A stretch of DNA of 64,000 bases from Natronomicrosphaera sp040876735 (GCA_040876735.1 JBBDPC010000005.1:62001-126000), one strand, 5' to 3'; positions 19,153 to 28,662 are shown, numbered from the stretch's first letter. Numbers and translations are program-made. Notes: generated by a model from the letters alone, not told the origin.

Positions 19153-20232
19153 TCAGCGGTTGGCCTGCACGGCAGCCTTGAACGCATCGGGCAGTTGCGG
19201 TTCGGCTGCGTTACCGTCGGTGACGGTGAAGCCAAGCCGGCGGGTGCCCGTGCCGAGGTTGAACTCGATGGTGACATGCCCTTCGTAAAGGGAAGGGCCC
19301 AGCAGGTCGGCAGTGCGCGGGTTGGGCGTCGCATCGCTCTTGGTTTCCGGGCCGATGAAATGCCGGCTGGCGGGGTCGGAGGGCAACTGCCGGCGCTGCC
19401 AGAGTTGGATGCCCATCGTGTCACCTCGCTCCCACCGGTCGCTCTGCCGCACCCAGAAGCCAGCCACGTCACGTTTCGCCGGGTCGGCGTTGTAGACAGC
19501 AACACCACCAGGGCGGGCACCCCCCAGTTCGCGCTGCGCGGCGGGATTCATGGTCACCTCCGGCTTGTCGTAATAACAGGGGAGGTAGAGGGCGTTGTGA
19601 TGCTCGCCGGTGAGGCTGACCGCGAAACCGGAAGCGGGCAGCCAGGCGTGGCCGGCCTCGGCGGGATCGTCGCCGTAGTACGCGTCGAAAACGTAGACGT
19701 TGCGCGGCCCGAGGTTGGATTGTTCTTCCAGCAGAACGACGTTGTCGCCCGCGGTGAGGGTGACACGGTAGGTGCGATCATGCTCGAAGCGATAATCCAG
19801 TTGCACTTCCCAGGCGGCCGAGGCGTCATCGACCGGCTCAACGCGGGTCAGCGTGCTTTCGAACCTGAGCAGGCGGGGGTACGTTTCCAGGTAACCATGG
19901 CCGCGCCATCGTCCATCAGGCCCGCGAAAGGCGACAATCGGCCCCGGCACCGAGTACGCCGGCGCACCCCCGGGTGGCGCTTCATATTGCCCCACAGGCA
20001 CACGAATCTGAAAACGACCGACGTCGAGGTCTGCCGTGTCGATCACCAGTGCGATCGGCGGCGCGGAGTCGGGTGCGTTCGCACCGCCCACCGGCGGCAT
20101 CGTCTCGCCGGTTGCACCTGCCGCTGACTCCGCCCAAGCCCGCTGGCCGCCTGTTGCGGCCAGCGCCATCGCCACCGCACTCAACATCATCAGGAACATC
20201 CAGCCGTTCACCTGCGCGAAAGAATGCGTCAT
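19153..20232 (-). CDS. Stand-alone PcRGLX-like beta-domain exported protein
   Basis: A 359-residue protein starting at ATG 20232 (AAGGGG upstream; a longer frame to 20394 lacks support), with a signal peptide ending near QRAWA. Its body matches by eye only the N-terminal third of the lyase encoded next to it: GPIVAFRGPDGRWRGHGYLE against GPVMSVAREDGRWIGSSYLD, and YRFEHDRTYRVTLTAGDNVV against YTFENDRTYRVQARLYEGKP. The toroid and heparinase parts are missing, and the frame stops cleanly after a conserved-looking end (HVTIEFNLGTGTRRLGFTV). This suggests a non-catalytic partner or binding protein, not a broken lyase. It is the first gene of the leftward three-gene run; a candidate operator lies upstream. 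Confidence 0.72.
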   Translation of the reverse strand: MTHSFAQVNGWMFLMMLSAVAMALAATGGQRAWAESAAGATGETMPPVGGANAPDSAPPIALVIDTADLDVGRFQIRVPVGQYEAPPGGAPAYSVPGPIVAFRGPDGRWRGHGYLETYPRLLRFESTLTRVEPVDDASAAWEVQLDYRFEHDRTYRVTLTAGDNVVLLEEQSNLGPRNVYVFDAYYGDDPAEAGHAWLPASGFAVSLTGEHHNALYLPCYYDKPEVTMNPAAQRELGGARPGGVAVYNADPAKRDVAGFWVRQSDRWERGDTMGIQLWQRRQLPSDPASRHFIGPETKSDATPNPRTADLLGPSLYEGHVTIEFNLGTGTRRLGFTVTDGNAAEPQLPDAFKAAVQANR

Positions 20233-20378
20233 GCGCCTGCCCCTTCTTGATGCCACCTGAAGTTCATCCATCCCACTTGCCGGACGCAGCCTCGCTTGCC
20301 GATGCCCGTTTGCCGCTCCGTCACCTTCGCCAGGCTTCAACGGGAAGCCCGCAAGGCGATGGTGCAAGATAACAAGGA

Positions 20379-20418
20379 GTGCGTTAAATCGCATCTTCGT
20401 TGCGTAAAAACATCCTTT
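20379..20418. promoter_or_regulatory. Candidate operator with two direct half-sites in a divergent promoter
   Basis: GTGCGTTAAATCGCATCTT at 20379-20397 and TTGCGTAAAAACATCCTTT at 20400-20418 are direct repeats of TGCGTWAAAnnCATCYTT, about 21 bases apart, i.e. two helical turns. The same motif is near the AraC/XylR-like gene (2959-2988). It lies between the leftward gene starting at 20232 and the rightward gene starting at about 20479. Direct half-sites are typical of AraC-type activators. Confidence 0.42.
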
Positions 20419-20478
20419 CCCGGACCCGGCCGTTCGCCGTATTTCAGCAATGCGCTATGCATGATACGGACATGTGCT

Positions 20479-21822
20479 ATGCTGGCGCCCATGGATCAAC
20501 AAAGCACGCACGGCCAGCTTGGCACCGGGTATTTTGAGGTCTGCCAGGATGCGGGAGGCCAGTGGACGCTGGTCGATCCCGATGGTCGGCCGTTTCTGTT
20601 CAAGGGGGTGTGCGGGGTCAACCGTGCGGGCACGCAAGGCGGACGCCTGGCCCGGCCAGGCCCCTACGCGGCCACCGTTGATCGCAAGTACGACTACCCG
20701 CGCAGCCCCCAGCGCTTCGTCGATGCCACCCTCGAGCGACTGCGCGACTGGAACTTCAACGCGTTGGGGTCGTGGGTCACCGAAGAGTTTTTCGATCAGG
20801 GCATGCCGTTCACTGAAATTCTTGAGTGCGTCATGCAGGGCAGCGTTCTCAAAGCCCCCGGCATCAAGTTGCCGGATGTTTTCGATCCGGCCTGGCATGA
20901 GGCGATTGACCGGCAGGCCCAACTGCTCTGCACGCCCCTGCGAAACAGCCGCGAACTGATTGGCTACTTCACGGACAACGAATTGTCGTGGGGCCAGCCC
21001 GGCACCGATCAGATCTGGGGCGCGTCCGAACTGGCCAACCGCAAGGGGCCCACGTTGCTCCAGGCCATCCTGGGCATGGAACAGGACTGCCCCGCACGGC
21101 GCGAGGCTTGGGCGTTCGTGCTCGAGAACCATGGCAGCATGGAACAGATCGGCCGGGCGTGGGACGTGGCGTTGTCGCGGCCGGAGGATGTGACGCGGTT
21201 GAACCAAGCTGGCCAGATCCTGTATTCCACGGGCTATGGGCAGGATCATCACGACTTTTCACGCAAGTTCGCCCATGCGTATGTCCGCCACACCGCCGAG
21301 GCCATCCGCCGCCACGATCCGAACCACCTGATCCTCGGCGCGCGGTTCGGGAGCCCGCCCGGCGAAGCGGTGTTGCAGGCGTTCCGTCAGCCGTGGGTGG
21401 ACGTGGTCAGTGCGAACAACTATCGCGTGGATCTCTACGGCCGAATGAACGCGTACTGGCAGGGCCACGAGATGCCGCTGCTGGTCGGCGAGTTCGCCTG
21501 GGCCTCGCCGCCTTTCGTCAGTCCCGATCACTGGACCGAGCAGGACCGCGCCGATGGCGAAAGCGTGGAATCGCATGTCCAACGCGTCGGCCCGGAAAGC
21601 CTCGTGCACGGCATGAGCCATCCCGGCGTCGTCGGCTACACGTGGTACCGCTGGATTCAAGACCGCAACGGGCGGCCGGTCGCTTACGGGCTGGTCGACA
21701 CGAATGATGAAGTCAATCCACTTAACGTCGACCTGTTGACCGAGGTCAACGCCCGCCTCGAATCCCTCGTCACCCTCCACCATCCTGCGGCTCGTGCACA
21801 TGGTGGCTGTTGTCATTCATAA
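20479..21822 (+). CDS. Cytoplasmic agarase/GH50-like glycoside hydrolase
   Basis: About 447 residues. The start is taken at ATG 20479, with ATG 20491 equally possible; neither has a strong ribosome site. It is a TIM-barrel hydrolase with a PFLFKGVCGVNRAG entry, LRDWNFNALGSWV, then GYFTDNELSWG (Glu about 168, probable acid/base) and LLVGEFAWASP (Glu about 338, probable nucleophile), ending VVGYTWYRWIQDR. This spacing and the NELSWG motif resemble GH50/agarase-type enzymes, though the protein is shorter than characterised GH50 agarases and lacks their N-terminal domain. There is no signal peptide, so it would act on imported oligosaccharides. It diverges from the 20232 operon across a candidate operator. 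Confidence 0.75.
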   Translation: MLAPMDQQSTHGQLGTGYFEVCQDAGGQWTLVDPDGRPFLFKGVCGVNRAGTQGGRLARPGPYAATVDRKYDYPRSPQRFVDATLERLRDWNFNALGSWVTEEFFDQGMPFTEILECVMQGSVLKAPGIKLPDVFDPAWHEAIDRQAQLLCTPLRNSRELIGYFTDNELSWGQPGTDQIWGASELANRKGPTLLQAILGMEQDCPARREAWAFVLENHGSMEQIGRAWDVALSRPEDVTRLNQAGQILYSTGYGQDHHDFSRKFAHAYVRHTAEAIRRHDPNHLILGARFGSPPGEAVLQAFRQPWVDVVSANNYRVDLYGRMNAYWQGHEMPLLVGEFAWASPPFVSPDHWTEQDRADGESVESHVQRVGPESLVHGMSHPGVVGYTWYRWIQDRNGRPVAYGLVDTNDEVNPLNVDLLTEVNARLESLVTLHHPAARAHGGCCHS

Positions 21823-22334
21823 CGTTTGCGTTGATCGTCAAGCCGGGAGCCCAAGAAGATGCCTCCGGTCTTTGGCCATCACCGTGAACGCATTGACCGG
21901 GAACGCTCCACCTGACCCAGCACCTTCCTCCAGGAAGGAAAAAAGATATCTCGACGTCCATTCGCCGCGAACTGTGGCAATGGCTCGACCAGTACGCCCC
22001 GTGGCGGCGCCCGCTTTACACCCGCTGTCCAGCTTGTCCATGTCCACGATCCAGCGTTCCACCGTCAACGCCTTTCAGCCTCCCATGTGCCTCGGGCAGC
22101 ATTGCCTGATAAACACACCGTCGGCCCGTTGCTGTGGCCCCATTTCGATGCGCGTCTCCACGACCGTGCGAACGCCGAGCATGTCCGTGAAACCGCGCGG
22201 CTCGACATACGCGGTGGCCCGGCCGGCGTTTGGAGGGGCTGGTGGTGGCGGTGGCAGGGCCGGCGACTGTATCACATCAAGATTTTGCCTGAGAACATAC
22301 CCAAGAGCGTGGCTTGTCGAAGCTCACCTGATAG
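21823..22334. other. Region without a recognisable gene
   Basis: About 510 bases follow the agarase-like gene. Several short open frames exist on both strands but none has a ribosome site, domain or protein-like composition that convinces. It may hold decayed coding sequence. Confidence 0.4.
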
Positions 22335-22354
22335 GGTAGATTTCACGTGTAACC
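22335..22354 (+). promoter_or_regulatory. CACGTG palindromic operator, site 1
   Basis: GGTAGATTTCACGTGTAACC is a near-palindrome centred on CACGTG at 22344-22349. It precedes the beta-helix gene at 22721 by 366 bases and a doubtful small ORF at 22416 by 61 bases. It is one of five near-identical intergenic copies in the window (also at 25482, 33294, 45931 and 56557). Confidence 0.6.
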
Positions 22355-22415
22355 TAAGCTGCGGACGTTTGCCGCAACCGCCCGTCAAGATCGGTTCCGT
22401 CTCTGGATCGCAACC

Positions 22416-22616
22416 ATGAACAGCCTCACACGTGCCCTGTCCGGGCTGCTGGCGATAAATCTCGTACTGCCTGCCATGGCCGCCGGCGCCTCCGTCCAGC
22501 GTCACTTCGTCGGCCTGGCGGGCGCGAAGCCGGATGCCGAACACCTTGCCACCGAGGGCGAGTTGCCGCGTCAAGGCACGCTGCATGCACCAGCCGGCTC
22601 GGCTTCTCATTCGTGA
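22416..22616 (+). CDS. Possible small exported protein or truncated gene start
   Basis: A 66-codon frame whose first 25 residues look like a signal peptide (LSGLLAINLVLPAMAAGA); the rest is unstructured in appearance. It follows CACGTG site 1 closely but has no clear ribosome site. It may be the surviving 5' end of a lost secreted-enzyme gene or a chance frame. Confidence 0.25.
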   Translation: MNSLTRALSGLLAINLVLPAMAAGASVQRHFVGLAGAKPDAEHLATEGELPRQGTLHAPAGSASHS

Positions 22617-22720
22617 CGATTCAAGCAGTCGGCCGCACCATGCCGTGACACCGGAATGTCTGGCACCGTTGATCGCCACATGCGACGCAATCAGAAAACA
22701 ATGTGAAAAGGTGACTGACC

Positions 22721-25063
22721 ATGATCCATCGATCGATGACGTACCTGGTGCTGGCGTTCCTGTTGCCCTTGCTCACCGCGCCGGTACTGGCGGCGACGAC
22801 GTACCACGTGCAGGCGGACGGCGGCAGTGATAAGCACGATGGCCTGACCCCCGAAACCGCGTTCCGCACGATCCAGCAAGCGGCTGACCTCGCTCAGCCA
22901 GGCGACACCGTGCTGGTGTATGAAGGCGTCTATCGTGAACGCGTCACGCCACCGCGCGGGGGCTCGAGCGACGAGCAGCGGATCACGTACATGGCCAACC
23001 CCGGGGACCACGTGATCATCACCGGCCTCGACCTCTGGACGCCCGAGTGGCAACGGCAGGACAACCTGCATTACGCCACGCCAGACGAGGCGATCTTCAC
23101 CGACAAACACTATGTCGATGGCGGCAACCCTTATCGCATCGGCTACTGGATGCGCCGCGGCATGACGCTGGGGCACGTCGTGGTGGACGGCGAGGAATAC
23201 GCCGAGCAGACCAACCGCGAGGACGCCAACGCCGAGCCTCGCCGCTGGTGGGCCGATCAGCGCACAGGCACAATCTATATCCACTTCGATGATGACCCGG
23301 ACGGGAAGACCGTCGAAATCACCACCCGCCGTGGCGTGTTCCGCCCCTATCTCAAGGGTCTGGGTTACATCACCGTGCAAGGATTTGACCTGGCCTACTG
23401 CGCCAACAATGGAGCCGTGCCCGGCGTCGTTGACCGGATGCACCCGCTGTATCAGAGCGGGCTGATCAGCACGCGGCAGGGCCACCACTGGCGGATCATC
23501 GGCAACACCATCCGCAACGCCAAGGGGCCAGGCCTGACCTTCAGCGCCGGCACCGACATCGCAGACGAGCACTGGTGGGATCCGCACGGCCTGCTCAACG
23601 GCCAACCGCACATCGAAGTGAACTACCCCCGCCTCAGCGGCGGCGACAACGAACACGTCCCCGGCAACAGCCAGATCGAAGCCCGCCCGTTCAAAGAAGC
23701 CGGCTTCTGCCTGATTGCCAACAACGACTTTCACGACCTTGGCGCCAGCGCCATCTGCGGCATCGGCAGCCTCGGCAACACGATCTACGGCAACCGTTTC
23801 GCCAACGTCTCCCGCCTTGTGCTACCCAAGTCGGCCGAGGACGGCGTCATCAAGCTGCACATGCAGTTCGGCACGCTCATCGAACGCAACCTCTTCGAAG
23901 ATTTCGCCGGCGACCACCGCGCCGTCTGGCTGGATAACAACGCCGTCGGCTCGGTGGTGTCACGCAACGTCTTCCTCGAACACCCCGGCCGAACGCCGGT
24001 GGTTTTCCTCGAGATTTCCAGTTCCCTCGATCAGTACCTCTCCGTGATCGACCACAACATCTTCATCAACTGCGCCCACGCCGTCGTCTCGGCCGGAGCG
24101 GACGGCGTGGCGCTGTATCACAACCTCGTCTACGGCGGGGAAAGCGGTTTCGCCATGGGAAGCAACCGACACACCATGCTCGGCGCGGACTACGGGAACA
24201 TGCGCATCCACGTCTGGAACAATCTTTTCGTCGATCAGCAGCGGGCTTATGGTTTCGGCTACAACCAGGCGATCAACCACCACACCGCCGACTTCAATCT
24301 CATGTACGCCGCCGACGACGCGGGCTTTCACAGGTTTCTGCTGAGCGACGGTGGCACAGGGGACGGCCCCGGTGAACACGGTAAGCCACGGCCCAACGTC
24401 GTCCAGTACTCGATCGACGACATCGACGCCGCTCGCGCCGGCGATGGCAAGCATTGGGAGCCCGACGTCAACTGGGGGGCCAACAATGCCCCTAACGGTG
24501 TCGAAGCCGACCTTGTCCACTGGCGTCACACGATGGGCGACACCATCGACCGCCATTCCGAAGAACGCATCTTTGAAGAGGCCACCTATAGCGGGCGGGC
24601 CGTGACGCTTTTCCTCGGCAGCGAGCCGAGCCTGACAGATGCTCCCGTCATGCCTGGAGCGATGATTGACTTTCAAGGTCAGGTGATTCGTGCTCCCGTT
24701 CAGGCTGGGCCCGTTCAGGGTCTCGGCGCAGACCGGCATACGATCACCTTCTGGGATGACGAGCAGCGGCCGGCACTACCGGATCTGCCCGCCGCGCCAA
24801 GCGACGTGGTCGTGACCGTGCATTCAGATATTGAGATGCGCGTGCAGTGGACCAATCACGCACCGGACGCGCGATTCATGCATATCGAACGGCGGATCAA
24901 CGATGGGGAGTGGGAGTTCTGGGGCTATATCACCACCACGCAGAACCACATGCGCGATTACGACCTGGATACACGAGTCAACAGCTACGACTATCGCATC
25001 GCGGCCCGCAATGCTGCCGGCCTGTCCGACGTTGTCGAGGGGGCGCGTGCTGACGGCCGCTGA
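22721..25063 (+). CDS. Secreted right-handed beta-helix protein with C-terminal FnIII-like domain
   Basis: A 780-residue protein with AAGGTG before ATG 22721 and a signal peptide (MTYLVLAFLLPLLTAPVLA). It begins with the DUF1565/NosD-like entry YHVQADGGSDKHDGLTPE, then TAFRTIQQAADLAQPGDTV, followed by GVYRERVTPPRGG. Multiple parallel beta-helix coils follow, seen as WRIIGNTIRNAKGPGLTF, FCLIANNDFHDLGASAIC, GTLIERNLFEDFAGDH and YLSVIDHNIFINCAHAVV. Residues about 685-775 resemble a fibronectin type III domain (PAAPSDVVVTVHS to YDYRIAARNAAGLSDV). Such proteins are usually pectate-lyase-fold polysaccharide lyases or epimerases, but no catalytic triad could be assigned. A shorter relative without a signal peptide is at 60857..63079. 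Confidence 0.87.
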   Translation: MIHRSMTYLVLAFLLPLLTAPVLAATTYHVQADGGSDKHDGLTPETAFRTIQQAADLAQPGDTVLVYEGVYRERVTPPRGGSSDEQRITYMANPGDHVIITGLDLWTPEWQRQDNLHYATPDEAIFTDKHYVDGGNPYRIGYWMRRGMTLGHVVVDGEEYAEQTNREDANAEPRRWWADQRTGTIYIHFDDDPDGKTVEITTRRGVFRPYLKGLGYITVQGFDLAYCANNGAVPGVVDRMHPLYQSGLISTRQGHHWRIIGNTIRNAKGPGLTFSAGTDIADEHWWDPHGLLNGQPHIEVNYPRLSGGDNEHVPGNSQIEARPFKEAGFCLIANNDFHDLGASAICGIGSLGNTIYGNRFANVSRLVLPKSAEDGVIKLHMQFGTLIERNLFEDFAGDHRAVWLDNNAVGSVVSRNVFLEHPGRTPVVFLEISSSLDQYLSVIDHNIFINCAHAVVSAGADGVALYHNLVYGGESGFAMGSNRHTMLGADYGNMRIHVWNNLFVDQQRAYGFGYNQAINHHTADFNLMYAADDAGFHRFLLSDGGTGDGPGEHGKPRPNVVQYSIDDIDAARAGDGKHWEPDVNWGANNAPNGVEADLVHWRHTMGDTIDRHSEERIFEEATYSGRAVTLFLGSEPSLTDAPVMPGAMIDFQGQVIRAPVQAGPVQGLGADRHTITFWDDEQRPALPDLPAAPSDVVVTVHSDIEMRVQWTNHAPDARFMHIERRINDGEWEFWGYITTTQNHMRDYDLDTRVNSYDYRIAARNAAGLSDVVEGARADGR

Positions 25064-25109
25064 AACCCGTTGCTTTGCAAATGGCCTTATCAGCGGACGG
25101 GGCTCGCAA

Positions 25110-25440
25110 TCATGGCCATGTAAGGTGAAGGCCATCGGCGAAGTGGTCGTGCGGCTCGTCGCCGAGGAGCTTTCGTCCACGGGACAGGTCGTACAGCGGG
25201 CGGTCCGTGCCCGGCCCGGCATCAAAATGAAGGACAAAGTCGGTGCCGTCGGCTTCGATAACGCAGGTGAAGAAACGGCCGAGATCACGCGAACTGACGT
25301 AAGGCCCCTCATGCCCGAGCGCCACCAGACGGCGGCGCAACGAAGCGGTTTCGCCAGGCCGCTGCCTTGGCGCCGCGGGAACGATCGCCATCCAGTGCGT
25401 GCGTCCGCCACCCATTCCTGGACCAGCGGGGAAACCTCGC
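25110..25440 (-). pseudogene. Possible remnant of a leftward gene (C-terminal fragment)
   Basis: On the minus strand one frame reads as ordinary protein for about 95 codons to a stop at 25110: HWMAIVPAAPRQRPGETASL, LGRFFTCVIEADGTDFVLHF, and an end DEPHDHFADGLHLTWP. No start, ribosome site or continuation fits, since the frame runs upstream into the rightward gene at 25612. The family was not recognised. It may be a decayed gene end inside the 548-base gap, or chance. Confidence 0.25.
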
Positions 25441-25481
25441 CCCCCCTCGACAACAAACCCTTGACCGGAAGAGACTGACGC

Positions 25482-25502
25482 GGTAGGTTTCACGTGTAAC
25501 CC
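25482..25502 (+). promoter_or_regulatory. CACGTG palindromic operator, site 2
   Basis: GGTAGGTTTCACGTGTAACCC, centred on CACGTG at 25491-25496, lies 109 bases upstream of the TTG start at 25612. It differs from site 1 at one position of the first twenty bases. Confidence 0.62.
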
Positions 25503-25611
25503 AGCCGGTGCTTTATCTGGGTGGCAAGCTCGGCGATGACATGGTGTCGCTCCACCACGTAACTGCATCGCGGCCGGGCGGACCATCTGTCGATTCCCAC
25601 GGAGGCTTGCA

Positions 25612-28600
25612 TTGCAACGAGTTGCAAACCGCTTCACCAGGACGGGGACGCCCTCAGCCTGGCGGCTCATGGCGACCGTTGCGGTTGTCGCCATTCTTGC
25701 CTCTTCGGCCGGAGCCGAGTCGGACTGGCTGGACGACCACTGGCCAGTCACGGATGACGAAGTGGGCATGGAATCGGAGCGGTACTGGCATGACCTGTCG
25801 TTCGGCGGCTGGGTGACGTACCCTCAGATCACATGGGGTGAGGATCGCTCCGAAACCTGGTGGGAGATTCTCGCCGCTGAGCACACGCACACGTTCGGCT
25901 ACGCCATCGACGAGGGGCAGTTGAAGCGCCAGTGGAAGACGCATCTCGACCAGAACGCCATCACGCAGCGGCGATGGGGTAGCGAAGCAATGCATCCGAC
26001 CGTGCTCCGCTTTTTTCTGGAAGAAGACGGCGCACCGGATCTGGTCGAACTCCGGAGTTTCAAGCTGAACGACGCCGGCCACACGGGCAGGATCGAGGGA
26101 CTGGCCGACGGCCAACGGGTGTGGGTCTATGAATGGGACCAGCCGGTGGGCGATCGATGGCGGGCGCCGGTCACCGCCGGGGCGGGATCGCTGGTCGACA
26201 CGCTGCACGTGGTCACGACCGGCGACGTGTTGTTGCGGCGCATTGAGGTGGCCCCCCAGCCCCCTTCCCTCAGCCGCTTTGTTGACCTGCTGGAACTGCC
26301 CGATCCGCCACCCGTCGCCGCGGCGCGAGACTGGGCCGCGATGGAGCAGGCTACTTGGACGCAATGGCTGCAAGCACTGGACGCACAGGAGCAGGCAGCC
26401 CCCCGAGAACAAATCAAGCGGGTGTGGCGGGGCCTGCTGCTCGAGGCACTGCTGGAACGTTTTGACGAACCTGCAGACTTGCGATTGAAAGCACGGCACG
26501 AACTGGTCGACATTCATGATCGACTGAGGTTGCGACTTGGCAGCGACCACCATCACTGGGCCATCCTCAACGAACCCGCCGCCGACCAGGCCGCGATCCT
26601 CCAGTTGCTGCGGTCCATGATGCACCGCGGCTCGGCTAACGCCGATCGGGCGATGGCACGGTATGAGCAGTTTCGGCGCGATGGAAAACTCCACGCCAGG
26701 CTCGATCTTGCCCTCGATGAATGGGAGCACCTGTTCCAGCGCCGGGTTGATCAGGCACGTTTCGGCGAGGCGTATTGGTTGCTTCAACAGTTTGCCGACG
26801 AACAGGAGCGCGACGAGCGACTGCGGACGCTGATCCAGGTTATGGGCGCCACGCCCCACCTGACACAGGAACATCGTCCGCTGATCGAAAACACCCTCCT
26901 GGACGATTACCGGCTGGATATGAAACCACAGTCGCGCACCCGCGTGATGGAAGCCGGCGACCTTCGGCGGCAGGCCGAGCGATTGCTGTTTGCCGGTGAG
27001 CTTGCCGCGGGTCCCGACCAGGCGGAACGCGCCCTTGATCAGCTTGACGCCCTGTTCGAGACGGCGTCGCAGGCCCACACCGTGGTGGCGCAATCCGACC
27101 GCGTCTACGTCGACACATGGAACGTCATCGAAGCGATGGTCCGCGATAACATTCCGCCCGCACTGCGAACGCTGTTAAGCCAACGACACGAAGCGGCCGT
27201 GCAAGGCCTCCGTCCATTCGACTCTTTGGATGACGTCGAGGTGATGACGATGTTCCGTCGCTACCCTTACGCCCCGACCGTGCAGCAGTTGATGCTCGGG
27301 CTGGCGGAGGAGAATCTGCGCGAGGGGCGATTCGGCATGGCGGATCGTGGGTTTGAGGAATTGTCGCGGGTGACAGACGCGGCGCAGCTGCGCGAGCGAG
27401 CCCAAGCCGGCCGAGCGACCGCGAAAGCGTCACGACCGGTGGAAACGCCGATCTCGGAAGTGGATCAGCCCTGGCAACTTCGGCATGTCTACTGGCCGGA
27501 CGAGGCAGGCGACGCACCGCGGATCACAGACGCGCTCCCACGGGCGACGCTGCGTCCGATCGAGTTGGTGATGACCGGGACCGGAACCTTTGCCGCCGAC
27601 CCGGGCCTGCTTGCGGCCTATGCCCCAGACCGGCGCACGCCGAGGTGGGTCCGCCACGCTCCGTGGACGCCTGGACAGGCCAACCTTGCCGAAGCCGACA
27701 CGACGACTGTTCAGGTGCTGCCCGGGCTGTTGCGGACCGCGTCCGATCCTCGGCAGGTGGTGCTCCGGTGGGGATGGAATGCGACGCAGCAGCAGCCTCA
27801 GCCGCCGGTCGCCTTCAACCGTCGCAACGGGCAACAACAATGGGCGGCCCGCACGGCCACGGCCTGGCACGATCGCCGCCCACTTGGTTCGCCGGCAATC
27901 GGCGAACAGGTCTACCAGTTAGCGATCAGCGGTGAACGCCGAACCGCCGACCTCTGGCTGATCTGTCACCATGCGGCCACCGGTGCGGTGCTCTGGGAGC
28001 GTCGCCTCGCAGAGGTGGTGACCGACCTGGTGGACACGAGCGAACGCAGCAGCGATGTGGCACGGTTCGGCGCGACGGTCACCGCAGACGATGGTGCGAT
28101 CTACATCGCCAGCCAACTCGGCGTGGTCGCCCGTCTGGATGCCCGTAATGGTCAGATCGACTGGCTGCACCTTTACAACCCGGCTGACGCGCCCGATCCG
28201 GAGCAACTGCGCGTCCGGGCCGGGCACAAGCCGTTGCTGAGCGAGGGTCATGTAATCATCATCCCACGGGATCGCCACGGCGTATTCGCCCTGGACCGCC
28301 AGACGGGCGAACTGGCATGGGACCGGCTGATGATGCCCAGTTGGCGGACGGCGGGCATCGTTGACGGGACGCTGATTCTCGCTGAACAGCACATGGTCGT
28401 CGGCGTGGCCCCGGCCAGCGGCGAGCGACGCTGGACCCGGCTGCTGGCCGCGCCAATACTGCACGGGCCGGTGGCCGCCGAGCGCAGCGCATGGCTGGTC
28501 GATGTGGATGGTTCCGTCATCGGCATGGACGCCCATTCGGGCACATTCAAATCCTTGCATGCCGATCCGGTCGACGCACTGGCCAAGGATCAACGTGTGC

Positions 28601-28662
28601 TGGGCCTGGCAGCGCTGGGCGGGCAGGTGACACTGCTTGTTGATGAGCCCGACGAACGTTGA
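25612..28662 (+). CDS. Large exported protein with C-terminal PQQ-type beta-propeller
   Basis: A 1,016-residue protein using a TTG start at 25612, supported by GGAGG eight bases upstream and by the signal peptide that follows (MATVAVVAILASSAGA). An ATG at 25669 would remove the positive N-region. Residues about 35-220 are an unknown beta-rich domain (WVTYPQITWGEDRSETWW). About 220-600 is an all-helical, TPR-like stretch (FGEAYWLLQQFADEQERDER, LMLGLAEENLREGRFGMAD). About 620-1010 is a PQQ/quinoprotein-like propeller: LWLICHHAATGAVLWERRL, ARLDARNGQIDWLHL, GVFALDRQTGELAWDRL, VGVAPASGERRWTRL. The W-docking repeats are clear, but such propellers usually bind no PQQ. Preceded by CACGTG site 2. The function is unknown; a scaffold or sensor at the cell surface is inferred. 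Confidence 0.85.
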   Translation: MQRVANRFTRTGTPSAWRLMATVAVVAILASSAGAESDWLDDHWPVTDDEVGMESERYWHDLSFGGWVTYPQITWGEDRSETWWEILAAEHTHTFGYAIDEGQLKRQWKTHLDQNAITQRRWGSEAMHPTVLRFFLEEDGAPDLVELRSFKLNDAGHTGRIEGLADGQRVWVYEWDQPVGDRWRAPVTAGAGSLVDTLHVVTTGDVLLRRIEVAPQPPSLSRFVDLLELPDPPPVAAARDWAAMEQATWTQWLQALDAQEQAAPREQIKRVWRGLLLEALLERFDEPADLRLKARHELVDIHDRLRLRLGSDHHHWAILNEPAADQAAILQLLRSMMHRGSANADRAMARYEQFRRDGKLHARLDLALDEWEHLFQRRVDQARFGEAYWLLQQFADEQERDERLRTLIQVMGATPHLTQEHRPLIENTLLDDYRLDMKPQSRTRVMEAGDLRRQAERLLFAGELAAGPDQAERALDQLDALFETASQAHTVVAQSDRVYVDTWNVIEAMVRDNIPPALRTLLSQRHEAAVQGLRPFDSLDDVEVMTMFRRYPYAPTVQQLMLGLAEENLREGRFGMADRGFEELSRVTDAAQLRERAQAGRATAKASRPVETPISEVDQPWQLRHVYWPDEAGDAPRITDALPRATLRPIELVMTGTGTFAADPGLLAAYAPDRRTPRWVRHAPWTPGQANLAEADTTTVQVLPGLLRTASDPRQVVLRWGWNATQQQPQPPVAFNRRNGQQQWAARTATAWHDRRPLGSPAIGEQVYQLAISGERRTADLWLICHHAATGAVLWERRLAEVVTDLVDTSERSSDVARFGATVTADDGAIYIASQLGVVARLDARNGQIDWLHLYNPADAPDPEQLRVRAGHKPLLSEGHVIIIPRDRHGVFALDRQTGELAWDRLMMPSWRTAGIVDGTLILAEQHMVVGVAPASGERRWTRLLAAPILHGPVAAERSAWLVDVDGSVIGMDAHSGTFKSLHADPVDALAKDQRVLGLAALGGQVTLLVDEPDER

